Assembly: GCA_021772985.1 (NCBI GenBank)
Contig: JAJFKX010000058.1
Span: 62,001-126,000, forward strand
DNA length: 64,000 nucleotides
Source: Gammaproteobacteria bacterium
GTDB lineage: Bacteria > Pseudomonadota > Gammaproteobacteria > Xanthomonadales > Wenzhouxiangellaceae
Direction of reading: 5' to 3'
Program-made: the position numbers and the translations under genes
Part shown: positions 45,199 to 53,473 of the stretch, in pieces
Position numbering within the stretch: position 1 is the stretch's first letter
Layout of the letters: every line of letters starts with the position of its first letter
Notes under the pieces: model-generated
Told to the model about the DNA's origin: nothing
The model's input: only the letters and a program-made list of their open reading frames with translations
The model's database searches: none

Positions 45199-45900
45199 TT
45201 GAAGTCCTCAATTAATCAGGTTGCCAATATCAAAGCAGTATTATGGGATATTGACGGTACCTTGCTGGATAGTGAGCCACTGCACTTTCAGTCTTTGCAG
45301 CAGGTATGTAGGCAATATGGTTACGAAATCCGTGTTGCTGATGAGCGAGCATTGGTAGGCAAGAATTTAGAGGAAATATGGCGCCATCTTAATTCGCAAT
45401 CAAACATGCCGGTTTCTGAATCAAGTTGGCGAAGCCAGGTGATTGAAAATTATACTCAGCAGATTAGTGCGGACCGGGAAAGGCCTGGAGTTTGTGGGTT
45501 TATTGCCAAACTGGCACAGCACGGCATCAGGCAAGCCTGTGTATCCAGCGGCGAAGCACCGATTGTGGCAGCCAACATCGCGGCATTGGGCGTACATGGT
45601 TATATGGAGTGCATCATCAGCTGTGATGATGTTGATCGGGTAAAGCCTGACCCGGAGCCTTATCAATTGGCGGCATCAAAATTAAATCTGGCTATTCGGC
45701 ATTGTCTGGTGGTTGAAGACAGCTGCACCGGGATTATGTCTGCGAAGACTGCCGGAATGCTTACAGTGGCATGGCCGCATTCATTAAGCGATCACAGCGA
45801 ATGTCGACAAGCTGATTATATTATGTCTGATCTTTCACAATTTCCCTGGCACTTGTTGCAGGCTTTAGCCGTGACACAAGTGGCCAATGGTAGTTGTTAG
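45199..45900 (+). CDS. HAD-superfamily phosphatase, beta-PGM-like
   Basis: A 233-aa protein with TTG start and GGAG eight bases upstream. Motif I 'DIDGTLLDSEP', motif II 'CVSSGE', and motif IV 'VVEDSCTGIMSAKTAGM' are present, with a helical cap of subclass I. Likely removes phosphate from a small sugar- or polyol-phosphate intermediate, or acts as a phosphoglucomutase. The pathway role is inferred from position in the cluster. Confidence 0.85.
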   Translation: MKSSINQVANIKAVLWDIDGTLLDSEPLHFQSLQQVCRQYGYEIRVADERALVGKNLEEIWRHLNSQSNMPVSESSWRSQVIENYTQQISADRERPGVCGFIAKLAQHGIRQACVSSGEAPIVAANIAALGVHGYMECIISCDDVDRVKPDPEPYQLAASKLNLAIRHCLVVEDSCTGIMSAKTAGMLTVAWPHSLSDHSECRQADYIMSDLSQFPWHLLQALAVTQVANGSC

Positions 45901-45989
45901 GCGCTTGAATATGGGTTGTTCCGCTAAGCAAATGCCAGCGCATTGCAGGTTCACAGATAGCTGTTCTGAGCAATTGACCAGGAACAACC

Positions 45990-46904
45990 GTGACATCGCG
46001 AATTAACATGGCAAGAAAAAAGAAGATTACATATTTGGGTCTGGGGACAATGGGTTTTGCAATGGCGAAACATATTCTCAGTGCGGGCTACAATTTAACG
46101 GTATGGAATCGAACTTCAGGGCCTGCTGAAAAGCTGTCACAGCAAGGTGCAAAGCTGGCGGCCACAGCAGCGGAAGCAGTACAAAATGCTGATATCATCT
46201 TCTACAGCATGGCCAATGATCAAGCCATTGATGATGTTGTTTTTAGTCAAAACGGCATATTGAACAGTGTTTGCGATGGGCAAATCGCTGTCAACCTTAG
46301 CACTGTACATCCAGATATGAGCAAGCGAGAAGCTGAAGCTTACCGATCACTGGGGGTTGGTTTTCTGGATGCCCCTGTGTTTGGCAGTCTGCCTGAGGCC
46401 GAGCAGGCAGACTTGTGTATTGTGGTTGGTGGTGAGTTGGATGTTTATCAACAGGTGACATCAGTGTTTACCAGTTTCAGTTCGTCAACTCATTACATGG
46501 GGGTGACCGGCCAAGGTGCTGCGATGGGTTTGATCGGGAGTTTACTGGTGGCAATGCAGTTGCAGGCACTTGGTGAAAGCCTGATGGTTGCCCGGCGAGC
46601 GGGGCTGGATCTGAATCAGGTATTGGATATTATCAGCCTGCCGGATTTTCGATCACCAATTTTCAGTGGAATGGGGGCAGGTGTCATACAGGGTGATTTT
46701 CATCCGGTATTTTCTTTACAGCATTTACACAAAGATACTGATCAATTAGCGAAGCTTGCAGAACAGTTACAGGTCCCGATAACTGCATCTGCAGTTGTTC
46801 GTGAAACCATTAAATCAGCTATTCGGCATGGTTGGGGTGAGCAGAATGCGTCGGCACTGATAAAAGCATTGGAGCTGCAGGCCAATGTCAAACTGAAACA
46901 ATAG
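45990..46904 (+). CDS. Beta-hydroxyacid dehydrogenase/imine reductase-like NAD(P) protein
   Basis: GTG 45990 is supported by AGGAA five bases upstream; ATG 46008 is the alternative. The 304-aa protein has the Rossmann motif 'GLGTMGFAM', a DAP-type substrate loop 'DAPVFGSL' and the C-terminal 'HLHKD' region of the 3-hydroxyisobutyrate dehydrogenase family. In the catalytic motif G-x2-G-x-G-x3-K-x3-N, the lysine is Gly (codon 46527-46529) and the Asn is Ser. It therefore cannot use the usual chemistry; imine reductases of this fold also lack this lysine. It may reduce an imine or have lost activity. Confidence 0.8.
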   Translation: MTSRINMARKKKITYLGLGTMGFAMAKHILSAGYNLTVWNRTSGPAEKLSQQGAKLAATAAEAVQNADIIFYSMANDQAIDDVVFSQNGILNSVCDGQIAVNLSTVHPDMSKREAEAYRSLGVGFLDAPVFGSLPEAEQADLCIVVGGELDVYQQVTSVFTSFSSSTHYMGVTGQGAAMGLIGSLLVAMQLQALGESLMVARRAGLDLNQVLDIISLPDFRSPIFSGMGAGVIQGDFHPVFSLQHLHKDTDQLAKLAEQLQVPITASAVVRETIKSAIRHGWGEQNASALIKALELQANVKLKQ

Positions 46905-46938
46905 GCTGTGATAAAAAACATCAACCATAGGCAAGCAA

Positions 46939-47664
46939 TTGATGAGCAATAACGTCGGCATATTGCGGATCAGTTTGGCATGGCTGGTGCATTTGTTTAC
47001 TGCCAGCGGAATATTTGTTGCTTTTCTGGCGTTATTATCAATAGCAGAAGGGGACTTGAACACTGCCATGATATGGATAGGTATCGCATTGGTTATTGAT
47101 ACTGTTGATGGCAGTCTGGCTCGGCTTGTTAAAGTCAAACAGGTGTTGCCACAATTTGATGGCCATATGCTGGATTTTGTCACCGATTTTTTAACCACTG
47201 TATTTGTCCCCGCCTATTTTCTTTATCAAAGCGAACTGATACCTGCAGTTACGCTGCTGCCTGCAGTAATTGCAATATTTTTAGCATCGGCATACCATTT
47301 TGGTAATGTCAATGCAGTCACTAAAGAGCGTTTGTTCAGTGGCTACCCGGCGTTTTGGAACATCATAATATTTTACCTGTATATTTTGGGCCTTGGTCAT
47401 CATTGGAACCTGGGGATTATTATCTATGCATTTCTTATGCATTTTATTCCTTTCCGATTTGTCTATCCTTCGCAAATGAAGCATCTGCGTCGCACCACAC
47501 TACTGGTTGTGGTGCTAACTGTGGCAAGCAGTATTATCGTGTTAATTCAAAACCCAACACCGGATATTTATATTTATTTCACTTCGGTAGTTGGTATTTG
47601 CGCTTTGTTTTTGATTAGTACCTATCAAACTTTGCGGGATTTATTAAAAAGGCGATCCGGGTGA
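46939..47664 (+). CDS. CDP-alcohol phosphatidyltransferase, Pcs-like
   Basis: A 241-aa membrane protein with the CDP-alcohol phosphotransferase motif spread over 'DTVDGSLARLVKVK' and 'FDGHMLDFVTDF'. Twelve residues lie between AR and G rather than eight, a variant also seen in phosphatidylcholine synthase (Pcs). The later 'FSGYPAFWNIIIFYL' corresponds to 'FxGFPxxWN' of Pcs. Pcs joins choline to CDP-diacylglycerol directly. Here the alcohol may be the product of the upstream genes. Six to eight transmembrane helices. Overlaps the next gene by four bases. Confidence 0.82.
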   Translation: MMSNNVGILRISLAWLVHLFTASGIFVAFLALLSIAEGDLNTAMIWIGIALVIDTVDGSLARLVKVKQVLPQFDGHMLDFVTDFLTTVFVPAYFLYQSELIPAVTLLPAVIAIFLASAYHFGNVNAVTKERLFSGYPAFWNIIIFYLYILGLGHHWNLGIIIYAFLMHFIPFRFVYPSQMKHLRRTTLLVVVLTVASSIIVLIQNPTPDIYIYFTSVVGICALFLISTYQTLRDLLKRRSG

Positions 47665-48557
47665 AAGATAAGTTGCCCTTTATCATCTGGCCTGGATTAT
47701 TGCTGGTGGCATTTGGCTGCCATTTGCTGCTGGTTGGCCAGGGTTGGTCATTGTACCCGGCTTTTCTGATTTGTTATTTCAGTTTAACAGGGGTAATACT
47801 CGCACTTGAGTTCATTTTGCCACGGTGCAAATCCTGGATTGAGTCTGATGGCCAGATAACCAATGATATTTTATACAGCATCACAACGGTTGGCGTAGTA
47901 AATACACTGTTTGGACGTGGCTTTGATGCTTTGCTGGTTGTTCTGCTGGGCATGGTTGCCAGTGTACACCCTGCAAACTGGCAACTTTGGCCGGAGCAAA
48001 TACCCATGTTTATTCAATGCTGTTTGGCGTTGATGATTGTTGAGCTTGTCCGATACTGGGGCCATCGCTTATCACACACCATCAAATTCTTTTGGAATTT
48101 CCATACCATTCACCATAGCCCGGTAAGATTGAGTGTGATCAACACCGGTCGTATACACCCTGGTGAATTGCTGCCGCTGATTTTTTCCATAGTCGCTATT
48201 GTGGTGTTGGGAATACCAAAGGAGGTTGTCATATGGCAAGCAGCTTTTACCTCATATGTTGCGGTTTTAGCGCATGCCAATATCAAGATTCAGCCGGGCA
48301 TATTAGATTATGTGTTTAATACCCCCATCATTCACCGCTGGCATCATTCAAACAGAGTGCATGAATGCAATCATAATTACGGCCATACTTTTTGCATTTA
48401 TGACCGATTATTTGGTACTTACCATAACCCTGAAGACCGTATTCCTAGACAGCTTGGGGTGCCGGGGCAAGTGCCGGCGGGCTTTACCGCACAACTGATA
48501 TACCCGTTTACCAACCGCTGTGGTCAGCGGATTATCAAGGCGCCAACAGGTCAGTAA
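47661..48557 (+). CDS. Sterol desaturase/fatty acid hydroxylase family protein 1
   Basis: A 298-aa membrane di-iron enzyme (GTG start overlapping the Pcs-like gene). Histidine boxes are 'HRLSH', 'HTIHH' and 'HRWHH', with 'NTGRIHP' and 'CNHNYG' between and after, and four hydrophobic helices. The family hydroxylates or desaturates lipids using O2 and two electrons. Its paralogue follows immediately, so two oxidations are likely. Confidence 0.87.
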   Translation: MKDKLPFIIWPGLLLVAFGCHLLLVGQGWSLYPAFLICYFSLTGVILALEFILPRCKSWIESDGQITNDILYSITTVGVVNTLFGRGFDALLVVLLGMVASVHPANWQLWPEQIPMFIQCCLALMIVELVRYWGHRLSHTIKFFWNFHTIHHSPVRLSVINTGRIHPGELLPLIFSIVAIVVLGIPKEVVIWQAAFTSYVAVLAHANIKIQPGILDYVFNTPIIHRWHHSNRVHECNHNYGHTFCIYDRLFGTYHNPEDRIPRQLGVPGQVPAGFTAQLIYPFTNRCGQRIIKAPTGQ

Positions 48558-49456
48558 TGATGATAACAACAGCATTGACCTACCTTTCATGGCCATTGTC
48601 AATGTTTGCGGCGGTCATCGCCACCTACAGTTTATGGAATGCCGGAGTTTCCTTGTATCTCAGCTTTGTGCTGGTGTACATCATGCTGGCACTATTTATT
48701 CTTACCCTTGAACAGGTTATTCCACGCAAGCTGAATTGGCGTGGGGCTGATCCAGAAACCTCAAGTAATATTCTGTTTACTTTGCTGTCACTTGCAATAA
48801 GCCGGAATTTTATGCCGATGATACTGACAATCAGTATTATCTGGCTGTTAGGACAAGCAGCAGATGCTTCACAGCAAAACCTGTGGCCTGATCACTGGCC
48901 TTTGCTTGGTCAGATATTTGCTGCATTAATGATGATTGAATTTGTCACGTACTGGGGGCACCGAATATCCCATCAAAGCAGGGTAATCTGGAAATATCAC
49001 ATGATCCACCATAGTGTAAAGCGCTTATGGTTGTTGAATACCGGGCGTTTTCATCCTGGTGATGTATTGCTTTTTGTGCTTCCCGTTCCTTTGATTATTT
49101 TGTTTGATATCCCACGAGATGTGATTATATGGCAAGCCGCATTAACGGCATTTGTAGGTCTTTGGGGTCATAGCAATACGCATATTCGTTTAGGATTTCT
49201 GTGCTTTATTTTTAATAACCCTATCCTGCATCGCTGGCATCATTCCCAGCGAAAATGCGAATGTGATCATAATTATGGTCAAACATTCTGTTTTTACGAT
49301 ATGTTATTCAAGACTTACTACAATCCGCATGGGGAATTGCCGCACAGCTTAGGCATCAGTTATCCGTTTCCGGATAACTTTTTACAACAACTGCTGCTGC
49401 CATGGAAACAACACAAAAAAACCAGAAACATCAGTTCCAAGGTTAGCCAGACATGA
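48557..49456 (+). CDS. Sterol desaturase/fatty acid hydroxylase family protein 2
   Basis: A 299-aa paralogue of the preceding gene with 'HRISH', 'HMIHH', 'HRWHH' and 'CDHNYG'. The start overlaps the previous stop by one base (TAATG). Residues around the first box (TYWGHR against RYWGHR) and 'NTGRFHPGD' are closely conserved, pointing to tandem duplication. Ends in a basic tail (QHKKTRN). Probably acts on the same lipid as its neighbour, at a second position. Confidence 0.87.
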   Translation: MMITTALTYLSWPLSMFAAVIATYSLWNAGVSLYLSFVLVYIMLALFILTLEQVIPRKLNWRGADPETSSNILFTLLSLAISRNFMPMILTISIIWLLGQAADASQQNLWPDHWPLLGQIFAALMMIEFVTYWGHRISHQSRVIWKYHMIHHSVKRLWLLNTGRFHPGDVLLFVLPVPLIILFDIPRDVIIWQAALTAFVGLWGHSNTHIRLGFLCFIFNNPILHRWHHSQRKCECDHNYGQTFCFYDMLFKTYYNPHGELPHSLGISYPFPDNFLQQLLLPWKQHKKTRNISSKVSQT

Positions 49457-49842
49457 ATCGCTTGAGGGCTAAGTTACAACGGCTGTTTCACCGGCACAGT
49501 TACAAAGTAGAAGTGGATGGACGCGCCTGCGTGCTGGTACCCCAGGGCTCGACCATACTGCGGGCACTGATTAAGGCCGGTGTGAAATACCCCCACAGTT
49601 GTTGTATGGGCGATTGTGGCAGCTGTAAGTCCGTGTTGCTGACAGGGATGGTTCAAACCTCTGGATACCTTGAATCAGCCTTAAGCGAAGCAGAAGCCGA
49701 ATCGGGTATTTTTTTGCCATGCAGTTCAAAGCCTTTATCTGATTGTAAGATCGCTTTTGGCAGAAAACTTAACGAAGCATTGCAGGGTATACAGCAGTGT
49801 CATGCAGATAGACCAGGATTAAGTAAGCCCGATGGAGAGTAG
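49453..49842 (+). CDS. [2Fe-2S] ferredoxin
   Basis: A 129-aa plant-type ferredoxin: 'CCMGDCGSC' gives the Cys-x4-Cys-x2-Cys ligands and 'FLPCSSKP' the fourth. It overlaps the upstream hydroxylase by four bases. The natural role here is electron donor to the two di-iron enzymes; a dedicated reductase is not present in the cluster. An extended N-terminus of ~20 residues precedes the fold. Confidence 0.88.
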   Translation: MNRLRAKLQRLFHRHSYKVEVDGRACVLVPQGSTILRALIKAGVKYPHSCCMGDCGSCKSVLLTGMVQTSGYLESALSEAEAESGIFLPCSSKPLSDCKIAFGRKLNEALQGIQQCHADRPGLSKPDGE

Positions 49843-51133
49843 CGATAAAATAGCCATTATTGGCGCAGGCTTCCGTGGCCTGGGTGCCGCTGCCAGTTTG
49901 AAACAGCATGGCATTGCCTATGATCAATATGATCGCAATGATCAGTTAGGCGGATTATGGTACAAGGGAATCTATAAGGGAGTACACACACTTACACCAA
50001 GAAGAACCACGGGTTTTCTTGATTACCCATTGCCGGAAACTTATCCGGATTTTCCCAGTGGCGAGCAGATCATTGATTACCTGAACGAGTATGCACGTCG
50101 GCATGAATTGAATCAGCATTTGCACTTAAGCCATAACCTGGAAAAGGCAGAACCTATAGAAGGCGGTGATTACTGGCGCCTCCATTTTAATGATGGAGTA
50201 ACCAAGGTTTACCGTGGATTGGTTATTGCTATTGGCCATCACTGGTCACCTCGATATCCTGAATACGATGGTCAGTTCAGTGGGACCATTATTCATTCTG
50301 TGGATTACGCCGATACTGATATTTTTAAGGATAAACGGGTTCTGGTTGTGGGCGGCGGTAATTCTGCGGCTGATCTTGCTGTCAGAGCCGCCGCAATAGG
50401 TGCCAGCTCTCATATCGCGATTCGAAAAGGTCACTGGGTTTTGCCGAAAACAATTTTTGGATCACCACTTGGACATACACTTAAGCGCGGTATGCCGTTA
50501 TGGATGCTGAGACTGTTTATCAGGCTGATGGTAAAGGTGATTGTCGGTGATTACCGACAATATGGTCTGCAAAAACCCGATCATGCATTGTTTACTCAGG
50601 ATTCAACCGTCAACGATCGTCTCTTGCATGACTTAAAGCATGGGCGAATTACGCCTCATCCCGGTTTGCGAAAATTTTCAGGCGATCAAGCTGAGTTTAA
50701 CGATGGTCAGCGTGAAGCGTTTGATTTGGTATGTTTTGCCACGGGTTTTGATGTAACCATTCCATTTTTGGATAACAGTATTATTCCGATTGAAAGTGAT
50801 ACACCGCAACTAGTGGCTGGAATGTATACGCGAGAGTATAAAAATTTGTATCTGTTTGGACTGGGACATCAATTGAAGCCAATACCCCGGTATGGTGTCG
50901 GGCCAATGATCAGCAGGGGAGCTAAAATACTTTCACTAAGTATTTTGGAGCAAAGACGGATGAAACACCCACTGGGTATGACCATGGGCAAAATTTTACG
51001 CAAGCCAACGCAAACATTTGAAGTCGACCCCACAGTCGCACTGTGGGCTGCCCGTGTTGCTAGAAGATTGATCCCGCATTTACATCACTTGGAACCGCTG
51101 CTGGTGTCCAGCGTCAAGCCACCCAAGCCCTAA
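49832..51133 (+). CDS. Flavin-containing monooxygenase-like protein
   Basis: A 433-aa enzyme with an FAD motif 'IIGAGFRGLGAAASL', a second dinucleotide motif 'VLVVGGGNSAADLA', and the FMO/BVMO fingerprint 'FSGTIIHSVDYAD'. It may hydroxylate a nitrogen or carry out Baeyer-Villiger oxidation; it could also act as the ferredoxin's reductase. It is the last gene of the cluster, overlapping the ferredoxin gene by 11 bases. Confidence 0.85.
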   Translation: MESSDKIAIIGAGFRGLGAAASLKQHGIAYDQYDRNDQLGGLWYKGIYKGVHTLTPRRTTGFLDYPLPETYPDFPSGEQIIDYLNEYARRHELNQHLHLSHNLEKAEPIEGGDYWRLHFNDGVTKVYRGLVIAIGHHWSPRYPEYDGQFSGTIIHSVDYADTDIFKDKRVLVVGGGNSAADLAVRAAAIGASSHIAIRKGHWVLPKTIFGSPLGHTLKRGMPLWMLRLFIRLMVKVIVGDYRQYGLQKPDHALFTQDSTVNDRLLHDLKHGRITPHPGLRKFSGDQAEFNDGQREAFDLVCFATGFDVTIPFLDNSIIPIESDTPQLVAGMYTREYKNLYLFGLGHQLKPIPRYGVGPMISRGAKILSLSILEQRRMKHPLGMTMGKILRKPTQTFEVDPTVALWAARVARRLIPHLHHLEPLLVSSVKPPKP

Positions 51134-51143
51134 TAATTATGGT

Positions 51144-51274
51144 GCTTGGAAAACTAGAAAACGATTGATGGACGCGTTGAAAGCTTAGCGTTCTGTAAAG
51201 TATTTCAGGATAGCAAATCAGGTTAAACAGAATAAGTGCGCGTAAAGCTGCAGCATCATCTTTGTTTTCCAAGC
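51144..51274. repeat. 131-bp segment bounded by perfect 11-bp inverted repeats
   Basis: GCTTGGAAAAC (51144-51154) and GTTTTCCAAGC (51264-51274) are exact reverse complements, beginning 11 bases after the lipid cluster. No coding frame lies between them and no target duplication is seen. It could be a small non-autonomous mobile element scar or a terminator-like structure. Confidence 0.35.
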
Positions 51275-51331
51275 CGGCTACTTTCAAGCATCATGGCGTG
51301 AATTGGCTGGATAGGTGGCAGCTTATGCGAG

Positions 51332-51361
51332 CTGACATTGAAAGTTACCAAATGGTATAAA
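51332..51361 (+). promoter_or_regulatory. Sigma-70 promoter for the GNAT gene
   Basis: CTGACA (51332-51337), an 18-base spacer and TATAAA (51356-51361) precede the ATG at 51410 by about 50 bases. Confidence 0.4.
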
Positions 51362-51409
51362 GCAACTTAAAGCCATAAAAATAACAATCATAAACTGAGT
51401 TGATGGGCT

Positions 51410-51880
51410 ATGAATGCGGTAAAACAATTACAATTCAAAGTATCCAGTGTTGATCAGACTGAGTATTTATCAGCATTTCAAATACATAAATTATTTCAAA
51501 ATGCTTACCGGGTGGAAGCTGAATTGATTGGGGTTACTAGTTTCCCACCGTTGGACCGGACAATAAGAAACATAAAGGCTTCAGTCAGCAGATTTTTTGC
51601 CTGCTGGGATGCTGAGGTTCTAATAGCTTTGATCGAAACCACTTATCAAGAACCTCATCTGGAGATTGATAGTTTGGTAGTGCATCCAGATTACTTTCGG
51701 CAAGGATTGGCCGGTGGATTATTGCAGTTTGTATTGCAACATTACTACTGGGAGACTGCGGAAGTTGAAACTGCAGCTGCCAATCTACCGGCAATTACGT
51801 TGTATGAACAGTTTGGTTTTAGAGAAACCAGGCGATTTTCAACGCCTTGTGGGATTCTCAAAGTAGCATTGCGCCTGTAG
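51410..51880 (+). CDS. GNAT-family acetyltransferase
   Basis: A 156-aa protein. The acetyl-CoA motif appears in 'IDSLVVHPDYFRQGLAGGLLQFVL' (usually R/Q-x2-G-x-G/A; here Q-G-L-A-G-G), followed by 'AITLYEQFGFRET', the classic end of GNAT domains. Substrate unknown. Stands alone between the lipid cluster and the LysE gene. Confidence 0.78.
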   Translation: MNAVKQLQFKVSSVDQTEYLSAFQIHKLFQNAYRVEAELIGVTSFPPLDRTIRNIKASVSRFFACWDAEVLIALIETTYQEPHLEIDSLVVHPDYFRQGLAGGLLQFVLQHYYWETAEVETAAANLPAITLYEQFGFRETRRFSTPCGILKVALRL

Positions 51881-51950
51881 GCAAATCGGGAAGCTGACGG
51901 TATACAATAGTGCCTCTATTGTTATTAATAGGCTCATGGACCGATAGATT

Positions 51951-52577
51951 ATGCTTTCGTTGGAAACAGTCAGCGCATTTTTTATAACATCAGTGGTGTT
52001 GGCGATGGCGCCCGGCCCGGATAATATGTTTGTATTGACCCAAGCCGCATTACGCGGACGCTTCGCTGGCGTGTTGGTTACATTGGGGTTGGCTACTGGG
52101 TTGTTGTTGCATACTGCGGCAGTATCATTGGGAGTGGCGGCGTTATTCCAGGCATCATCAGTGGCTTTTACGGTATTGAAACTGATTGGTGCTGCTTATC
52201 TGGTTTATCTGGCCTGGCAGGCATTTCAGGCTGGTGCTGCGCAAGTTGATGGCCAGGGCCGACAACCGTTAAGCCGTTGGCAATTGTACCGGCGGGGTAT
52301 CATCATGAATGTGACCAACCCAAAGGTTTCAATTTTCTTCCTGGCATTTCTACCACAATTCGTAAACCCTGAGAGCAATGGGCTGACAACGCAATTATTA
52401 TTGCTTGGCGCTGTATTTATTGTAGCCACATTAGTGGTGTTCGGTGGTTTGGCATTGGCAGCAGGTTCGTTCGGTAACTGGTTGAGCGGCTCCGAAAGAG
52501 CCCAGAAAATCATGCATAGAATTGCCGGTGTCGTATTTATCGGGCTGGCCATCAAGCTGGCCACGACCCAACGGTAA
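51951..52577 (+). CDS. LysE/RhtB-family amino acid exporter
   Basis: A 208-aa inner-membrane protein with about six helices. 'MAPGPDNMFVLTQAALRGRFAG' at the N-terminus is the family signature, and 'NPKVSIFFLAFLPQFV' marks the third loop. Exports amino acids or related small amines. The next gene starts at its stop (TAATG). Confidence 0.88.
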   Translation: MLSLETVSAFFITSVVLAMAPGPDNMFVLTQAALRGRFAGVLVTLGLATGLLLHTAAVSLGVAALFQASSVAFTVLKLIGAAYLVYLAWQAFQAGAAQVDGQGRQPLSRWQLYRRGIIMNVTNPKVSIFFLAFLPQFVNPESNGLTTQLLLLGAVFIVATLVVFGGLALAAGSFGNWLSGSERAQKIMHRIAGVVFIGLAIKLATTQR

Positions 52578-53332
52578 TGCCGGTGTCAGTGCTGAGTGCG
52601 CCAGTTGATCTGGCTAGCAGAGAAACAGCGGCTTTTCTGGAGGCACAGCTCAAGTCGAACGCTGAAATAATCGAAGTAGGCTGCGGAGCCGGACAGGTTG
52701 CAGCGGTATTGACTGCTAAAGGTTACCAGGTGGTTGCTATCGACAGCAAAGCAGAAGCTATTCAGCAGGCCCGGCAATTAGGCGTACAGGCAAGCCTGGC
52801 AGCTTGGCCTGAGTTCGAACACCGTGCTGTTGATGCTGTTGCTTTTACGCGCTCATTGCATCATATCGATCCGCTGAACATGGCTGTTGCCCAAGCTTAT
52901 CAATTACTCAAGCCTGGTGGTTATCTGCTGGTAGAAGATTTGGATTTTGATGCAGCCGATCAAGCCACTGTGGATTGGTTTATAAATGCTATTCAAGCCC
53001 CAAAAATACAGCGTTTGCTACTGTCTGTTGAAGGTGCGCTGGTAACTGAATTGCTGCATTGTGAACAACCCGCCGCTGTATGGTATGCGCATAATCATCA
53101 TCATGAACTGCATTCAGCGGCCGCCATGCGTAATGAAATTAATACACAATTTGGTGCTGTAGAAGTCAGCCCGTCAGCATATTGTTATCGTTACCTTATT
53201 CCGGTGCTGCCGCAAACGCCTGCAGCAGCGGCCGTTGTAAGTGAACTATACCAACAGGAAACTGTGTTGGCTGAACAGGGGCGGCTGATTTTGGTTGGGC
53301 GTCGGATGGTGGCAACAAAGCGTCGGAACTGA
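52577..53332 (+). CDS. Class I SAM-dependent methyltransferase
   Basis: A 251-aa protein with the SAM motif 'IIEVGCGAGQVAAVL', an acidic 'VVAIDSK' and a 'LLKPGGYLLVEDLDFD' strand. Coupled to the LysE gene by a one-base overlap. The substrate is unknown; a link to the exported compound is a guess. Confidence 0.82.
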   Translation: MPVSVLSAPVDLASRETAAFLEAQLKSNAEIIEVGCGAGQVAAVLTAKGYQVVAIDSKAEAIQQARQLGVQASLAAWPEFEHRAVDAVAFTRSLHHIDPLNMAVAQAYQLLKPGGYLLVEDLDFDAADQATVDWFINAIQAPKIQRLLLSVEGALVTELLHCEQPAAVWYAHNHHHELHSAAAMRNEINTQFGAVEVSPSAYCYRYLIPVLPQTPAAAAVVSELYQQETVLAEQGRLILVGRRMVATKRRN

Positions 53333-53403
53333 TTGAACACAACAGCGGTTCGGTTAAGGTAAAGTGCGCATGGTTGTGCACCTGAACTCAGGTACTTAAG
53401 GAT

Positions 53404-53460
53404 GATATTGTCCTTTCAGTGAAACTCTTGACCACGTTATTGATCAATACTGACAATATC
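53404..53460 (+). promoter_or_regulatory. Promoter region with 9-bp inverted repeat ahead of the dioxygenase
   Basis: GATATTGTC (53404-53412) and GACAATATC (53452-53460) are exact inverted copies. Between and overlapping the second lies TTGACC (53428-53433), 18 bases and GACAAT (53452-53457). The repeats could be operator half-sites or a leader stem. Confidence 0.35.
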
Positions 53461-53473
53461 CGGGAGAGAATAG

